Below are positions 1-7,917 of a stretch of DNA of 42,897 nt, one piece after another. The stretch is taken from NCBI RefSeq assembly GCF_900100795.1, contig NZ_FNCO01000029.1, positions 1 to 42,897 of the forward strand, written 5' to 3'. A program made the position numbers and the translations under genes. The notes below the pieces were generated by a model. The model did no database searches and had not been told where the DNA came from. It saw nothing but the letters and a program-made list of their open reading frames with translations. This stretch comes from Pseudomonas abietaniphila. GTDB taxonomy: Bacteria > Pseudomonadota > Gammaproteobacteria > Pseudomonadales > Pseudomonadaceae. Positions within the stretch are counted from its first letter, which is position 1, and each line of letters opens with the position of its first letter.

Positions 1-95
1 ATTGCCGACGCAGAAAGCTAGTGAGATCGAGCATCTACTGCCGCATCAGTGGATGCCTGGCTGATCTACGCAAGGCGTATTCCCCGTACGCTTAC
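1..95 (+). mobile_element. IS66-family insertion sequence, right end only
   Basis: The window opens inside an insertion sequence. Two signs point to IS66: the tail of a transposase reading frame at 2-64, and a terminal inverted repeat at 74-95 that reads outward-in as GTAAGCGTACGGGGAATACG. IS66-family ends typically begin GTAAGCG. The bases just outside (96-103, TTTTGGCG) would be one copy of the 8-bp target duplication usual for this family; the other copy lies outside the window. The rest of the element is not visible. Confidence 0.75.
2..64 (+). CDS. IS66-family transposase (TnpC), last 20 codons
   Basis: Only the C-terminus is present. The frame starting at base 2 encodes 20 residues ending LLPHQWMPG before a TGA at 62-64. 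The pattern L-P-T-x-x-A-S-E-I-E-x-LLPH-x-W is what I know from the C-terminal tail of Pseudomonas IS66 transposases, where a short conserved LLPW/LLPH block closes the protein. The stop lies about 10 bp before the terminal inverted repeat, as in complete IS66 elements. The assignment rests on a short match plus the adjacent IR, so the family is likely but the exact element is unknown. Confidence 0.6.
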   Translation: MPTQKASEIEHLLPHQWMPG

Positions 96-99
96 TTTT

Positions 100-379
100 G
101 GCGTTGGGATTGTGAGCTGATCCATTTTCCTGGGTAGCGCCTAATCACCTTTCCGCCCCTCCGGCGGGTCACTTTTGAAAAGGCACCAAAAGTAACCAAA
201 AGTGCCCTGCTCCTGGTTGGGCCCGACTTCGTCGGGTACCCGCACTCCTACGACGCTCCGTGGGCCCGCGCTGAACGGACATCCATGTCCTGGCAGCGCT
301 CTCGCGGCATCCCTGCCGCTCGGCCCACTGCGCGTCGTCTGCGTTTGGCCTGCACCCAAGTCGCGTTCTGCGGCGTCTG
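100..379 (+). repeat. 280-bp structured repeat, copy A
   Basis: This stretch recurs almost base for base at 817-1096 (constant offset of 717) and in diverged form near the right end of the window. It is built of short palindromes: CCGCC/GGCGG at 153-157 and 163-167, CCCGAC-TTC-GTCGGG at 222-236, GGACAT-CC-ATGTCC at 277-290, and GCGGCA-TCCC-TGCCGC at 304-319. Open frames cross it on both strands, but they differ between copies and have no start context, so I do not call a gene. It begins 4 bp after the IS66 end. Confidence 0.85.
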
Positions 380-443
380 ATCTATCGCGTATGAAGATCA
401 AGATCAAAAGCGAACGTTGATCTTGGCCTCGCCCCGATCCCCT

Positions 444-552
444 TGTAGGAGCAGTCGGAGGTCACGACGGCCGCGAAGGTGGTGTATCAGATAAAACATT
501 TGCAGCTGACCCACCGCTTTCGCGGCCGTCGTAACCTCCGACCGCTCCTACA
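444..552. repeat. REP-type inverted pair
   Basis: TGTAGGAGC at 444-452 is answered by GCTCCTACA at 544-552. Inside these, GGAGGT-ACGACGGCCGCGAA faces its reverse complement near 521-541. This is the usual layout of Pseudomonas REP doublets: two facing palindromic units about 100 bp apart. It is non-coding and sits between the two 280-bp repeats. Confidence 0.75.
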
Positions 553-574
553 GGTTCGGCGGCGGGCACAGACC

Positions 575-645
575 TCTGTAGCAATCCGGCTTGCCGGCGT
601 TGGCGTCCGTGAGATCGCTGCCGCCGGCAAGCCGGACTGCTACAG
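575..645. repeat. REP-type inverted pair (CTGTAGCAATCCGGCTTGCCGGC class)
   Basis: CTGTAGCAATCCGGCTTGCC at 575 is mirrored by a near-perfect reverse complement ending at 645, giving a stem of about 22 bp around a loop of about 25 nt. The sequence differs from the TGTAGGAGCGCGC class found elsewhere in the window, so at least two REP classes coexist here. A lone half unit of similar sequence (GCCAGCAAGCCGGCTACA) lies near 1470-1488. Confidence 0.7.
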
Positions 646-816
646 GAGATCGCACGACCTCCAGCTTTTGTTTTCGCTTTGGCTTTGGCTTTGGCTTTTG
701 ATCTTCCTGCGCGATAGCCCAGACACCACAAGTCACGATTTGGGTGAAGGCCAAACGGAGACGACAGGAGGGCTTTTTAGTTTTTGACGTTGGCGGTTGG
801 TGGGTTTGTTGGGGGT

Positions 817-1096
817 GGCGTTGGGATTGTGAGCTGATCCATTTTCCTGGGTGGCGCCTAATCACCTTTCCGCCCCTCCGGCGGGTCACTTTTGAAAAGG
901 CACCAAAAGTAACCAAAAGTGCCCTGCTCCTGGTTGGGCCCGACTTCGTCGGGTACCCGCACTCCGACGACGCTCCGTGGGCCCGCGCTGAACGGACATC
1001 CATGTCCTGGCAGCGCTCTCGCGGCATCCCTGCCGCTCGACCCACTGTGCGCCGTCTGCGTTTGGCCTGCACCCAAGTCGCGTTTTGCGGCGTCTG
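817..1096 (+). repeat. 280-bp structured repeat, copy B
   Basis: Same orientation as copy A and identical except for scattered single-base changes, for example TGGCGCC for TAGCGCC and GACGAC for TACGAC. The GGACAT-CC-ATGTCC palindrome is at 994-1007. High identity over 280 bp implies recent duplication or ongoing gene conversion. No gene is supported within it. Confidence 0.85.
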
Positions 1097-1180
1097 GGCT
1101 GTCGCGTCCAAGAGCAACTTGGGCTGGAGCTAACGCTCTTCGCTTTCTTGAGTCGTGCATCTATCGACCGCACGGCATCC

Positions 1181-1312
1181 TGTAGGAGCGCGCTTGCCCG
1201 CGATCTGCCGCGTAGCGGTAGCAAAATCAGGCGACTCGGTTCTGCCTATCACCCCGCATGCACAGGTTTTGCTGCCGGTTCCCGGCAGATCGCGGGCAAG
1301 CGCGCTCCTACA
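1181..1312. repeat. REP doublet (TGTAGGAGCGCGCTTGCCCG class)
   Basis: TGTAGGAGCGCGCTTGCCCG at 1181 faces its reverse complement ending CGCGCTCCTACA at 1312. The inner spacer (GCAGCGG-type stem, then CAGGCGACTC) is nearly the same as in the doublet at 42407-42537, so the whole 130-bp doublet, not only its ends, is a mobile or amplified unit (REPIN-like). From here to 1512 I see no gene. Confidence 0.8.
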
Positions 1313-1512
1313 GGATTCGCACAGCCGATACTTTTGCTTTTGATTTTCTAGAGCGGAACCATAATCCGCGTCACCATAAATAACGGATATACACCCACCA
1401 CCACCCCAAAAAACGCCGGCCAAAAAAAACGGCAGGCCACTCAGCAAACCGCTGACTGACCCACCGCATTCGCCAGCAAGCCGGCTACAAAGGGTGCACG
1501 AAGGTTAAAGCA

Positions 1513-2307
1513 TCAACCTTCCAGATCACCCATCGCCGTGGTGTTGAAGCCACCGTCGACGTACATGATCTCGCCGCTGACACCGGACGCCAGGTCAGAG
1601 CATAGGAAGGCGCCGGCATTGCCGACTTCTTCAATGGTCACGTTGCGACGCAGCGGTGTCTGCGCTTCGTTGGCAGCCAGCATTTTACGGAAGTTCGAGA
1701 TACCCGAAGCTGCCAGAGTACGAATCGGACCCGCCGATACCGCGTTGACGCGGGTGCCTTCCGGGCCAAGGCTGCGGGCCAGATAACGAACACCGGCTTC
1801 CAGACTGGCCTTGGCCATACCCATCACGTTGTAGTTAGGCATGGTGCGCTCGGCGCCCAGGTACGACAGGGTCAGCAGGCTGCCATTGCGGCCTTTCATC
1901 ATTTCGCGACCGGCTTTGGCCAGCGCCACGAAGCTGTAGGCGCTGATGTCGTGAGCAATACGGAAACCGTCACGGGTGGTGGCTTGGGTGAAGTCGCCGT
2001 CCAGTTGATCGCCCGGGGCGAAGCCCACGGAGTGCACGATGCAGTCCAGACCGTCCCACTTCTTGCTCAGTGCTTCGAAGACCTTGGCGATTTCTTCATC
2101 GCTGGCCACGTCGCACGGGAAGCACAGGTCGGCGTTCGAACCCCAGCCGGCTGCGAATTCTTCAACGCGGCCTTTGAGTTTTTCGTTCTGGTAGGTGAAG
2201 GCAAGCTCAGCGCCCTCGCGATGCATGGCGGCAGCAATGCCGGATGCGATGGACAGTTTGCTGGCGACACCGACGATCAGGACGCGCTTACCGGCGAGAA
2301 AACCCAT
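1513..2307 (-). CDS. fabI: Enoyl-[acyl-carrier-protein] reductase (NADH), FabI
   Basis: FabI reduces trans-2-enoyl-ACP to acyl-ACP in the last step of each fatty-acid elongation cycle, in the cytosol. The 264-residue protein has the atypical SDR glycine-rich start (GKRVLIVGVASKLSIASGIA), the FabI-specific active-site pair Tyr149 and Tyr159, and Lys166 in NYNVMGMAK (Y-x6-K spacing), and it ends with the usual SGEIMYVDGGFN block. Length is normal for the family. The ATG follows an AGAGGAAC ribosome site. It lies 18 bp downstream of the ABC transporter ATPase gene on the same strand, the same order I know from P. aeruginosa PA1806-PA1807, so some read-through transcription is likely, although an essential gene probably also has its own promoter. 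A weak stem AAGGTT/AACCTT (1501-1520) overlaps the stop codon. Confidence 0.97.
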   Translation of the reverse strand: MGFLAGKRVLIVGVASKLSIASGIAAAMHREGAELAFTYQNEKLKGRVEEFAAGWGSNADLCFPCDVASDEEIAKVFEALSKKWDGLDCIVHSVGFAPGDQLDGDFTQATTRDGFRIAHDISAYSFVALAKAGREMMKGRNGSLLTLSYLGAERTMPNYNVMGMAKASLEAGVRYLARSLGPEGTRVNAVSAGPIRTLAASGISNFRKMLAANEAQTPLRRNVTIEEVGNAGAFLCSDLASGVSGEIMYVDGGFNTTAMGDLEG

Positions 2308-2325
2308 GGTTTGTTCCTCTTCAGG

Positions 2326-3936
2326 TTAATCGACAGCTGCCGGCGCCAAGAAGGCGGCTTCCAGCAGCTGCTGTGTATAAGGATGTTGCGGTGCGGCGAA
2401 GATGTCTTCTGCCATACCCTGTTCGACCACTTGGCCTTGCTTGACCACCATCAGTTGGTGGCTCAGCGCTTTGACGACCGCCAGGTCATGGCTGATAAAC
2501 AAATACGTCAGGTTGTACTTCGTTTGCAGGGAGCGCAAAAGCTCCACCACCTGGCGCTGAACGGTCCGGTCGAGGGCCGAAGTCGGCTCGTCCAGTAAAA
2601 TCAGCGCCGGTTTTAACACTAATGCCCGGGCAATGGCGATCCTTTGCCGTTGTCCACCGGAAAACTCATGGGGGTAGCGGTGCCGGGTGTCCGGGTCCAG
2701 ACCTACCTCCTTGAGCGCTTCGATCACCGCGGCTTCCTGCTCCACCGGCGTGCCGATCTTGTGGATACGCAGGCCTTCGCCGACGATGTCGCACACCGAC
2801 ATGCGCGGGCTAAGGCTGCCGAACGGGTCCTGAAACACCACCTGCATCTGGCGTCTTAACGGACGCACTTGATCCTGCTTGAGACACGCCAGTGAATCGC
2901 CCTGAAAGCGTATCTCGCCTTCGCTGCGAATCAACCGCAGAATCGCCAGCCCCAACGTCGACTTGCCCGAGCCGCTTTCGCCGACAATCCCCAGCGTCTG
3001 GCCCTTGGGCAGACTGAAGTGGATGCCGTCTACGGCTTTGACGTGATCGACGGTGCGCTTGAACACGCCTTTCTTGATCGGAAACCAGACTTTCAGGTCT
3101 TCGACTTCAAGCATCGGCGCGCCGGGAGCGTTGTTCGCAGGGCCGCCTTTGGGCTCGGCACTCAGCAGTTCTTTGGTGTACGGATGCTGCGGCGCACGGA
3201 ACAGCTCTTCGCACGATGCCTGTTCGACGATGCAACCGCGCTGCATGACACATACTCGGTTGGCAATTTGTCGAACCACGTTCAAATCGTGGCTGATCAA
3301 CAGCAAGGCCATGCCCAGACGCGCCTGCAATTCCTTGAGCAGTTTGAGGATTTTCAGCTGCACCGTGACGTCCAGCGCCGTGGTCGGTTCGTCGGCGATC
3401 AGCAGTTCCGGCTCGTTGGCCAGCGCCATGGCGATCATCACACGCTGGCGCTGACCGCCGGAGAGCTCGTGTGGCAGGGCTTTGAGGCGTTTCAGAGGTT
3501 CAGGGATGCCTACCAGTTCCAGCAGCTCCAGTGTGCGCCGAGTGGCGGCTTTGCCGGTCAGGCCCTTGTGCAGGCCGAGCACCTCGTTGATCTGCTTTTC
3601 GATCGACTGCAACGGATTCAGCGAGGTCATCGGCTCCTGAAAGATCATCGCGATCCGGTTGCCGCGAATGGCGCGCATACGTTTCTCGCTGACCGTCAGC
3701 AATTCGTTGCCCGCGTACTGAATCGTCCCGGTGGGATGCCGCGCGAGCGGGTAGGGCAGCAGGCGCAGGATCGAATGCGCGGTGACTGACTTGCCGGATC
3801 CGCTTTCGCCGACCAGCGCCAGGGTTTCGCCCTTGGGGATGTCAAAGCTGACGCCTTCGACCACGCGCTGGACCTTGTCGCCGGTGACGAACTCGACGGA
3901 CAGGTTGCGGATTTCGATCAGATTGTCCTGATTCAT
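2326..3936 (-). CDS. nppD: Peptide/nucleoside-antibiotic ABC importer, double ATPase (NppD/YejF)
   Basis: Cytosolic ATPase of a binding-protein-dependent importer. It is a tandem of two ABC domains in one 536-residue chain. Each half has a Walker A GESGSGKS, a signature (LSGGQRQR, then FSGGQRQR) and a Walker B (LLIADEPTTALD, then LILLDEPTSALD). This fused Dpp/Opp-type layout is that of E. coli YejF (529 residues). I place the start at the ATG at 3936, with a GAGGAAATG ribosome site, one base after the stop of the permease gene, rather than nine codons upstream. In P. aeruginosa the orthologous NppA1A2BCD system is reported to import peptidyl-nucleoside antibiotics. E. coli Yej imports microcin C. 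Substrate here is inferred from synteny. Confidence 0.95.
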   Translation of the reverse strand: MNQDNLIEIRNLSVEFVTGDKVQRVVEGVSFDIPKGETLALVGESGSGKSVTAHSILRLLPYPLARHPTGTIQYAGNELLTVSEKRMRAIRGNRIAMIFQEPMTSLNPLQSIEKQINEVLGLHKGLTGKAATRRTLELLELVGIPEPLKRLKALPHELSGGQRQRVMIAMALANEPELLIADEPTTALDVTVQLKILKLLKELQARLGMALLLISHDLNVVRQIANRVCVMQRGCIVEQASCEELFRAPQHPYTKELLSAEPKGGPANNAPGAPMLEVEDLKVWFPIKKGVFKRTVDHVKAVDGIHFSLPKGQTLGIVGESGSGKSTLGLAILRLIRSEGEIRFQGDSLACLKQDQVRPLRRQMQVVFQDPFGSLSPRMSVCDIVGEGLRIHKIGTPVEQEAAVIEALKEVGLDPDTRHRYPHEFSGGQRQRIAIARALVLKPALILLDEPTSALDRTVQRQVVELLRSLQTKYNLTYLFISHDLAVVKALSHQLMVVKQGQVVEQGMAEDIFAAPQHPYTQQLLEAAFLAPAAVD

Positions 3937-3937
3937 C

Positions 3938-4957
3938 TCATTTCCTCGGGTCGAATGCGTCACGGGCGGATTCGCCGATGAACACCAGCAAACTCAACAT
4001 GATCGCCAGCACGGCAAAAGCACTCATGCCCAGCCACGGCGCTTGCAGGTTGGATTTGCCCTGTGCAACCAGTTCGCCCAACGAGGGAGAGCCGGCAGGC
4101 AGGCCGAAGCCCAGGAAGTCCAGCGCGGTCAGCGTTCCGATCGCGCCGGTGAGGATGAACGGCATGAAGGTCATGGTCGAGACCATGGCGTTGGGCAGGA
4201 TGTGGCGGAACATGATCGCGCCGTTCTGCATGCCCAGCGCCCGCGCGGCGCGCACGTATTCCAGGTTGCGCCCGCGCAGGAATTCGGCGCGTACCACGTC
4301 GACCAGGCTCATCCACGAGAACAGCAGCATGATGCCCAGCAGCCACCAGAAATTGGGCTGGACGAAACTGGCGAGGATGATCAACAGGTACAGCACCGGC
4401 AGGCCTGACCAGATCTCCAGAAAGCGCTGGCCAACCAGATCCACCCAGCCGCCATAGAACCCCTGCAATGCACCCGCGATGACGCCGATGATCGAACTGA
4501 GGATGGTCAGGGTCAGGGCGAACAACACAGAGACGCGGAAGCCGTAAATCACCCGCGCCAGCACGTCCCGCCCCTGGTCATCGGTGCCCAGCAGGTTCTC
4601 CCGCGAAGGCGGGGCGGGCGCCGGGACTTTCAGGTCGTAGTTGATGCTCTGATAGCTGAACGGGATCGGCGCCCACAGGGTCCAGCCGCCTTTGGCTGCC
4701 AGCAGTTCTTTGATGTACGGGCTTTTGTAATTGGCTTCCAGCGGGAACTCGCCGCCGAAGGTGGTTTCCGGGTAGCGTTCCAGCACCGGGAAATACCAGT
4801 GGCCGTCATAGCGCACGGCGAGCGGCTTGTCGTTGGCGATCAACTCGGCGCCCAGGCTCAGCCCGAACAGAATGAGGAACAGCCACAGCGACCACCAGCC
4901 ACGTTTGTTGGCCTTGAATCGTTCGAAACGGCGTCGATTGAGAGGGGACAACGTCAT
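3938..4957 (-). CDS. nppC: ABC importer permease NppC/YejE
   Basis: Inner-membrane permease of the Npp/Yej importer, 339 residues from the ATG at 4957. It has an N-terminal membrane segment (residues about 20-40), a periplasmic stretch with the family's GTDDQGRDVLAR motif, then five hydrophobic segments. The ATPase-coupling EAA loop is visible as EYVRAARALGMQNGAIMFRHILPNA. An upstream in-frame ATG at 4996 would put 13 extra residues inside the preceding gene. The 4957 start has an AGGGATC site and sits one base after the nppB stop, matching the one-base spacing of the next junction. It forms the translocation pore with NppB. Confidence 0.94.
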   Translation of the reverse strand: MTLSPLNRRRFERFKANKRGWWSLWLFLILFGLSLGAELIANDKPLAVRYDGHWYFPVLERYPETTFGGEFPLEANYKSPYIKELLAAKGGWTLWAPIPFSYQSINYDLKVPAPAPPSRENLLGTDDQGRDVLARVIYGFRVSVLFALTLTILSSIIGVIAGALQGFYGGWVDLVGQRFLEIWSGLPVLYLLIILASFVQPNFWWLLGIMLLFSWMSLVDVVRAEFLRGRNLEYVRAARALGMQNGAIMFRHILPNAMVSTMTFMPFILTGAIGTLTALDFLGFGLPAGSPSLGELVAQGKSNLQAPWLGMSAFAVLAIMLSLLVFIGESARDAFDPRK

Positions 4958-4958
4958 A

Positions 4959-6032
4959 TCAATGATCCCTGCGGTCGAAGTCGATACGTGGGTCAACCAG
5001 CGTGTAGGTCAGGTCGCCGATCAGTTTCACCACCAGCCCCAGCAGGGTGAAGATGAACAGCGTGCCGAACACCACCGGATAGTCGCGGTTGATCGCGGCT
5101 TCAAAGCTCATCAGGCCCAGGCCGTCGAGGGAAAAGATCACTTCTACAAGCAGTGAGCCGGTGAAGAAGATGCCAATGAAGGCCGACGGGAAACCCGCGA
5201 TCACCAACAACATGGCATTGCGGAACACGTGCCCGTACAGGACCCGACGCTGGGTCAGGCCCTTGGCCTTGGCGGTGATCACGTACTGCTTGCCGATTTC
5301 GTCGAGGAAGCTGTTCTTGGTCAGCAGGGTCATGGTGGCGAAGTTACCGATCACCAGTGCAGTGATCGGCAGGACCAGGTGCCAGAAGTAGTCGCCCACT
5401 TTGCCCAGCCAGGTCAGCTCATCGAAGTTGCTGGACGTCAGGCCGCGCAACGGAAACCAGTCGAAATAACTGCCGCCGGCAAACACCACGATCAGCAGGA
5501 TGGCGAACAGGAAGGCGGGGATGGCGTAACCGACGATGATCGCCGAACTGGTCCAGACGTCGAACTGGCTGCCGTGCCGCGTGGCTTTGGCGATTCCCAG
5601 CGGGATCGACACCAGGTACATGATCAGCGTGCTCCACAGCCCTAGGGAGATCGAGACGGGCATCTTCTCGACGATCAGGTCGATCACCTTGGCGTCGCGG
5701 AAGAAACTGTCGCCGAAGTCCAGACGGGCGTAGTTCTTGACCATGATCCACAAGCGTTCCGGCGCCGACTTGTCGAAGCCGTACATGTGCTCGATCTCCT
5801 TGATCAGGCTCGGGTCCAGGCCCTGCGCGCCACGGTAGGTCGAGCCTGCCACGGAGACTTCCGCGCCGCCGCCGGCGATCCGGCTGGTGGCGCCCTCGAA
5901 GCCTTCGAGCTTGGCGATCATCTGTTCCACCGGGCCGCCCGGCGCGGCCTGGATGATCACGAAGTTGATGAGCAGGATGCCGAACAGGGTCGGCACGATC
6001 AGCAGCAAGCGCCGCAGCATGTACGCCAGCAT
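4959..6032 (-). CDS. nppB: ABC importer permease NppB/YejB
   Basis: Second inner-membrane permease, 357 residues (E. coli YejB is 364). It starts MLAYMLRRLLLIVPT, the standard first membrane helix of DppB/OppB-type permeases, followed by the family block INFVIIQAAPGGPVEQ. Further membrane segments follow, with an EAA-type loop around YVITAKAKGLTQRRVLYGHV. I use the ATG at 6032 (GGAG site), one base after the nppA2 stop, and not the ORF maximum that extends 28 codons into nppA2. The insert of about 60 residues between helix 1 and the core is typical of YejB. Confidence 0.94.
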   Translation of the reverse strand: MLAYMLRRLLLIVPTLFGILLINFVIIQAAPGGPVEQMIAKLEGFEGATSRIAGGGAEVSVAGSTYRGAQGLDPSLIKEIEHMYGFDKSAPERLWIMVKNYARLDFGDSFFRDAKVIDLIVEKMPVSISLGLWSTLIMYLVSIPLGIAKATRHGSQFDVWTSSAIIVGYAIPAFLFAILLIVVFAGGSYFDWFPLRGLTSSNFDELTWLGKVGDYFWHLVLPITALVIGNFATMTLLTKNSFLDEIGKQYVITAKAKGLTQRRVLYGHVFRNAMLLVIAGFPSAFIGIFFTGSLLVEVIFSLDGLGLMSFEAAINRDYPVVFGTLFIFTLLGLVVKLIGDLTYTLVDPRIDFDRRDH

Positions 6033-6033
6033 G

Positions 6034-7917
6034 TTATTGCTCCGTGCCTTTGGATGGCGCAGCTTCAGGTTCGGCGAGGTCAGGCGCGGTCTGCACTGGA
6101 ATCGCAGGCGTCGCATCGGGTTTGACCCACCAGGTCATGGTGCCGATGTCGTACAGCGGCGATTTTTTCGGGTGACCGAGATGGTCCCAGTAGGCCAGAC
6201 GCCAGGTCTTGATGTGCCAGTTGGGGATCACGTAATAACCCCACAGCAGCGCGCGGTCGAGGGCGCGAGCGTGGTCGATCAGGCTCTGCCTTGAATCGGC
6301 GTTGATCAGGCCGCTGACCAGGGTGTCGACGGCGGGGTCTTTGAGGCCGATCAGGTTGTAGCTGCCCGGTTTGTCCGCAGCCGACGAGTCCCAGTATTCG
6401 CGTTGCTCATTACCCGGTGAGCTGGACTGCGGGAAACTGCCGACGATCATGTCGTAGTCGCGCGAGCGGCGGCGGGTGATGTATTGCGAGACATCGACCC
6501 GACGGATGTCGAGGTTGATGCCGATGTCGGCCAGGTTGCGCTTGAACGGCAGCAACACGCGCTCGAATTCAGTCTGGGCCAGCAGAAATTCAATGCTGAC
6601 CGGCTTGCCTTCGGTGTCGACCATCTTGTCGCCGACGATTTTCCAGCCCGCGTCCTTGAGCAGCTGGAAGGCTTTGCGCTGTTGGTCGCGAATGATGCCG
6701 CTGCCGTCAGTCACCGGCAGCTTGAACTCATCCGTGAAGAGCGGCGCAGGCAGCTTGTCGCGCAGCGGTTCGAGGATTTTCAGTTCGGCGTCCGACGGCA
6801 GGCCGCGCGAGGCCATATCCGAGTTGTCGAAGTAACTCTTGGTACGGGTGTACGTGCCAAAGAACAGCTGTTTGTTGGTCCACTCGAAGTCCAGCAACAG
6901 GCTCAATGCCTGACGCACGCGGACGTCCTGGAACATCGGCTTGCGCAGGTTGAAGATGAAGCCCTGCATGCCCTGCGGGTTGCCGTTTGGGATTTCTTCC
7001 TTGATCAGTCGGCCTTCGCGCACGGCGGGCACGTCGTAGGCCGTGGCCCAGTTCTTGGCGGTCATTTCCTGCCAGAAATCGAAAGCCCCGGCCTTTAGCG
7101 CTTCGAGCGCAACGGTGTTGTCGCGGTAATAGTCGGTCGACAGCCTGTCGAAGTTGTAGAGGCCTTTGTTGACCGGCAGGTCCTTGCCCCAGTAATCCTT
7201 CACCCGCTCATAGCGCACCGAGCGCCCGGCCTTGACGTCGACCACCTTGTACGGCCCGCTGCCCAGCGGGATTTCCAGGTTGCCCTTGTTGAAATCACGG
7301 GACGCCCACCAATGCTTCGGCAGGACCGGCAACTGGCCAATGATCAACGGCAATTCGCGGTTGTCGTTGTGCTTGAACTTGAACAGCACGGTCAGCGGAT
7401 CCTCCGCGACCACCTGATCGACGTCGGCGTAGTAACTGCGGTAGAGCGGCGAGCCATCCTTGATCAGGGTGTTGAAACTGAACACCACGTCTTCGGCGCG
7501 CACCGGATGGCCGTCGTTGAACTTCGCTTCGGGGCGCAGGTAGAACCGCACCCAGCTGTTGTCCGGGGCTTTTTCAATTTTGCCCGCAATCAGGCCGTAT
7601 TCGGTGAACGGTTCGTCCAGGCCCTGACGCGCGAGGGTGTCGTAGATCAGGCCGATATCATCGGCAGGCACGCCTTTGCTGATGAACGGGTTGAGGCTGT
7701 CGAACCCGCCAAAACCGGCACTGCGCAGAATCCCGCCCTTGGGTGCATCCGGGTTCACGTAGTCGAAGTGTTTAAAGTCGGCCGGGTATTTCGGTGGCTC
7801 GTTGTACAGCGTGATGGCATGTTGCGGGGCCGCCTGGGATGAGCAGGCCATCCCCAATAGAAGAGGGCCGAGCAGGAACAGGCCGCCGGCCCGTGTCACG
7901 GCGCGCAGTGCGGTCAT
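6034..7917 (-). CDS. nppA2: Periplasmic substrate-binding protein NppA2 (SBP family 5, YejA-like)
   Basis: Extracytoplasmic solute-binding protein, 627 residues, with a Sec signal peptide (MTALRAVTRAGGLFLLGPLL..., likely cleaved after SQA). A Cys occurs just before the predicted cleavage site, but its context is not a good lipobox. The mature part opens with the YejA pattern EPPKYPADFKHFDYVNPDAP and carries the family motifs GSGPYKVVDVKAGRSV and RVKDYWGKDL. The ATG at 7917 overlaps the nppA1 stop (ATGA), which implies translational coupling, so the ten-codon upstream extension is rejected. It is a paralogue of NppA1 (same motifs, different loops). The two may offer different peptide specificities to one permease. 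Confidence 0.94.
   Translation of the reverse strand: MTALRAVTRAGGLFLLGPLLLGMACSSQAAPQHAITLYNEPPKYPADFKHFDYVNPDAPKGGILRSAGFGGFDSLNPFISKGVPADDIGLIYDTLARQGLDEPFTEYGLIAGKIEKAPDNSWVRFYLRPEAKFNDGHPVRAEDVVFSFNTLIKDGSPLYRSYYADVDQVVAEDPLTVLFKFKHNDNRELPLIIGQLPVLPKHWWASRDFNKGNLEIPLGSGPYKVVDVKAGRSVRYERVKDYWGKDLPVNKGLYNFDRLSTDYYRDNTVALEALKAGAFDFWQEMTAKNWATAYDVPAVREGRLIKEEIPNGNPQGMQGFIFNLRKPMFQDVRVRQALSLLLDFEWTNKQLFFGTYTRTKSYFDNSDMASRGLPSDAELKILEPLRDKLPAPLFTDEFKLPVTDGSGIIRDQQRKAFQLLKDAGWKIVGDKMVDTEGKPVSIEFLLAQTEFERVLLPFKRNLADIGINLDIRRVDVSQYITRRRSRDYDMIVGSFPQSSSPGNEQREYWDSSAADKPGSYNLIGLKDPAVDTLVSGLINADSRQSLIDHARALDRALLWGYYVIPNWHIKTWRLAYWDHLGHPKKSPLYDIGTMTWWVKPDATPAIPVQTAPDLAEPEAAPSKGTEQ

Noticed and set aside
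548..1117. Open frames of 100-190 codons within the left-hand repeats, on both strands
   Set aside because: They follow the repeat copies, change frame between copies, and the sequence conserves palindromes rather than codons.
444..1312. CRISPR-like array in the left repeat region
   Set aside because: The repeats are inverted doublets and one 280-bp direct duplication. There are no short direct repeats with regular unique spacers, and no cas genes.
1501..1520. AAGGTT/AACCTT stem over the fabI stop as a terminator
   Set aside because: Only 6 bp with an 8-nt loop, half AT, and no T-run downstream on the minus strand. Too weak to list as a feature.
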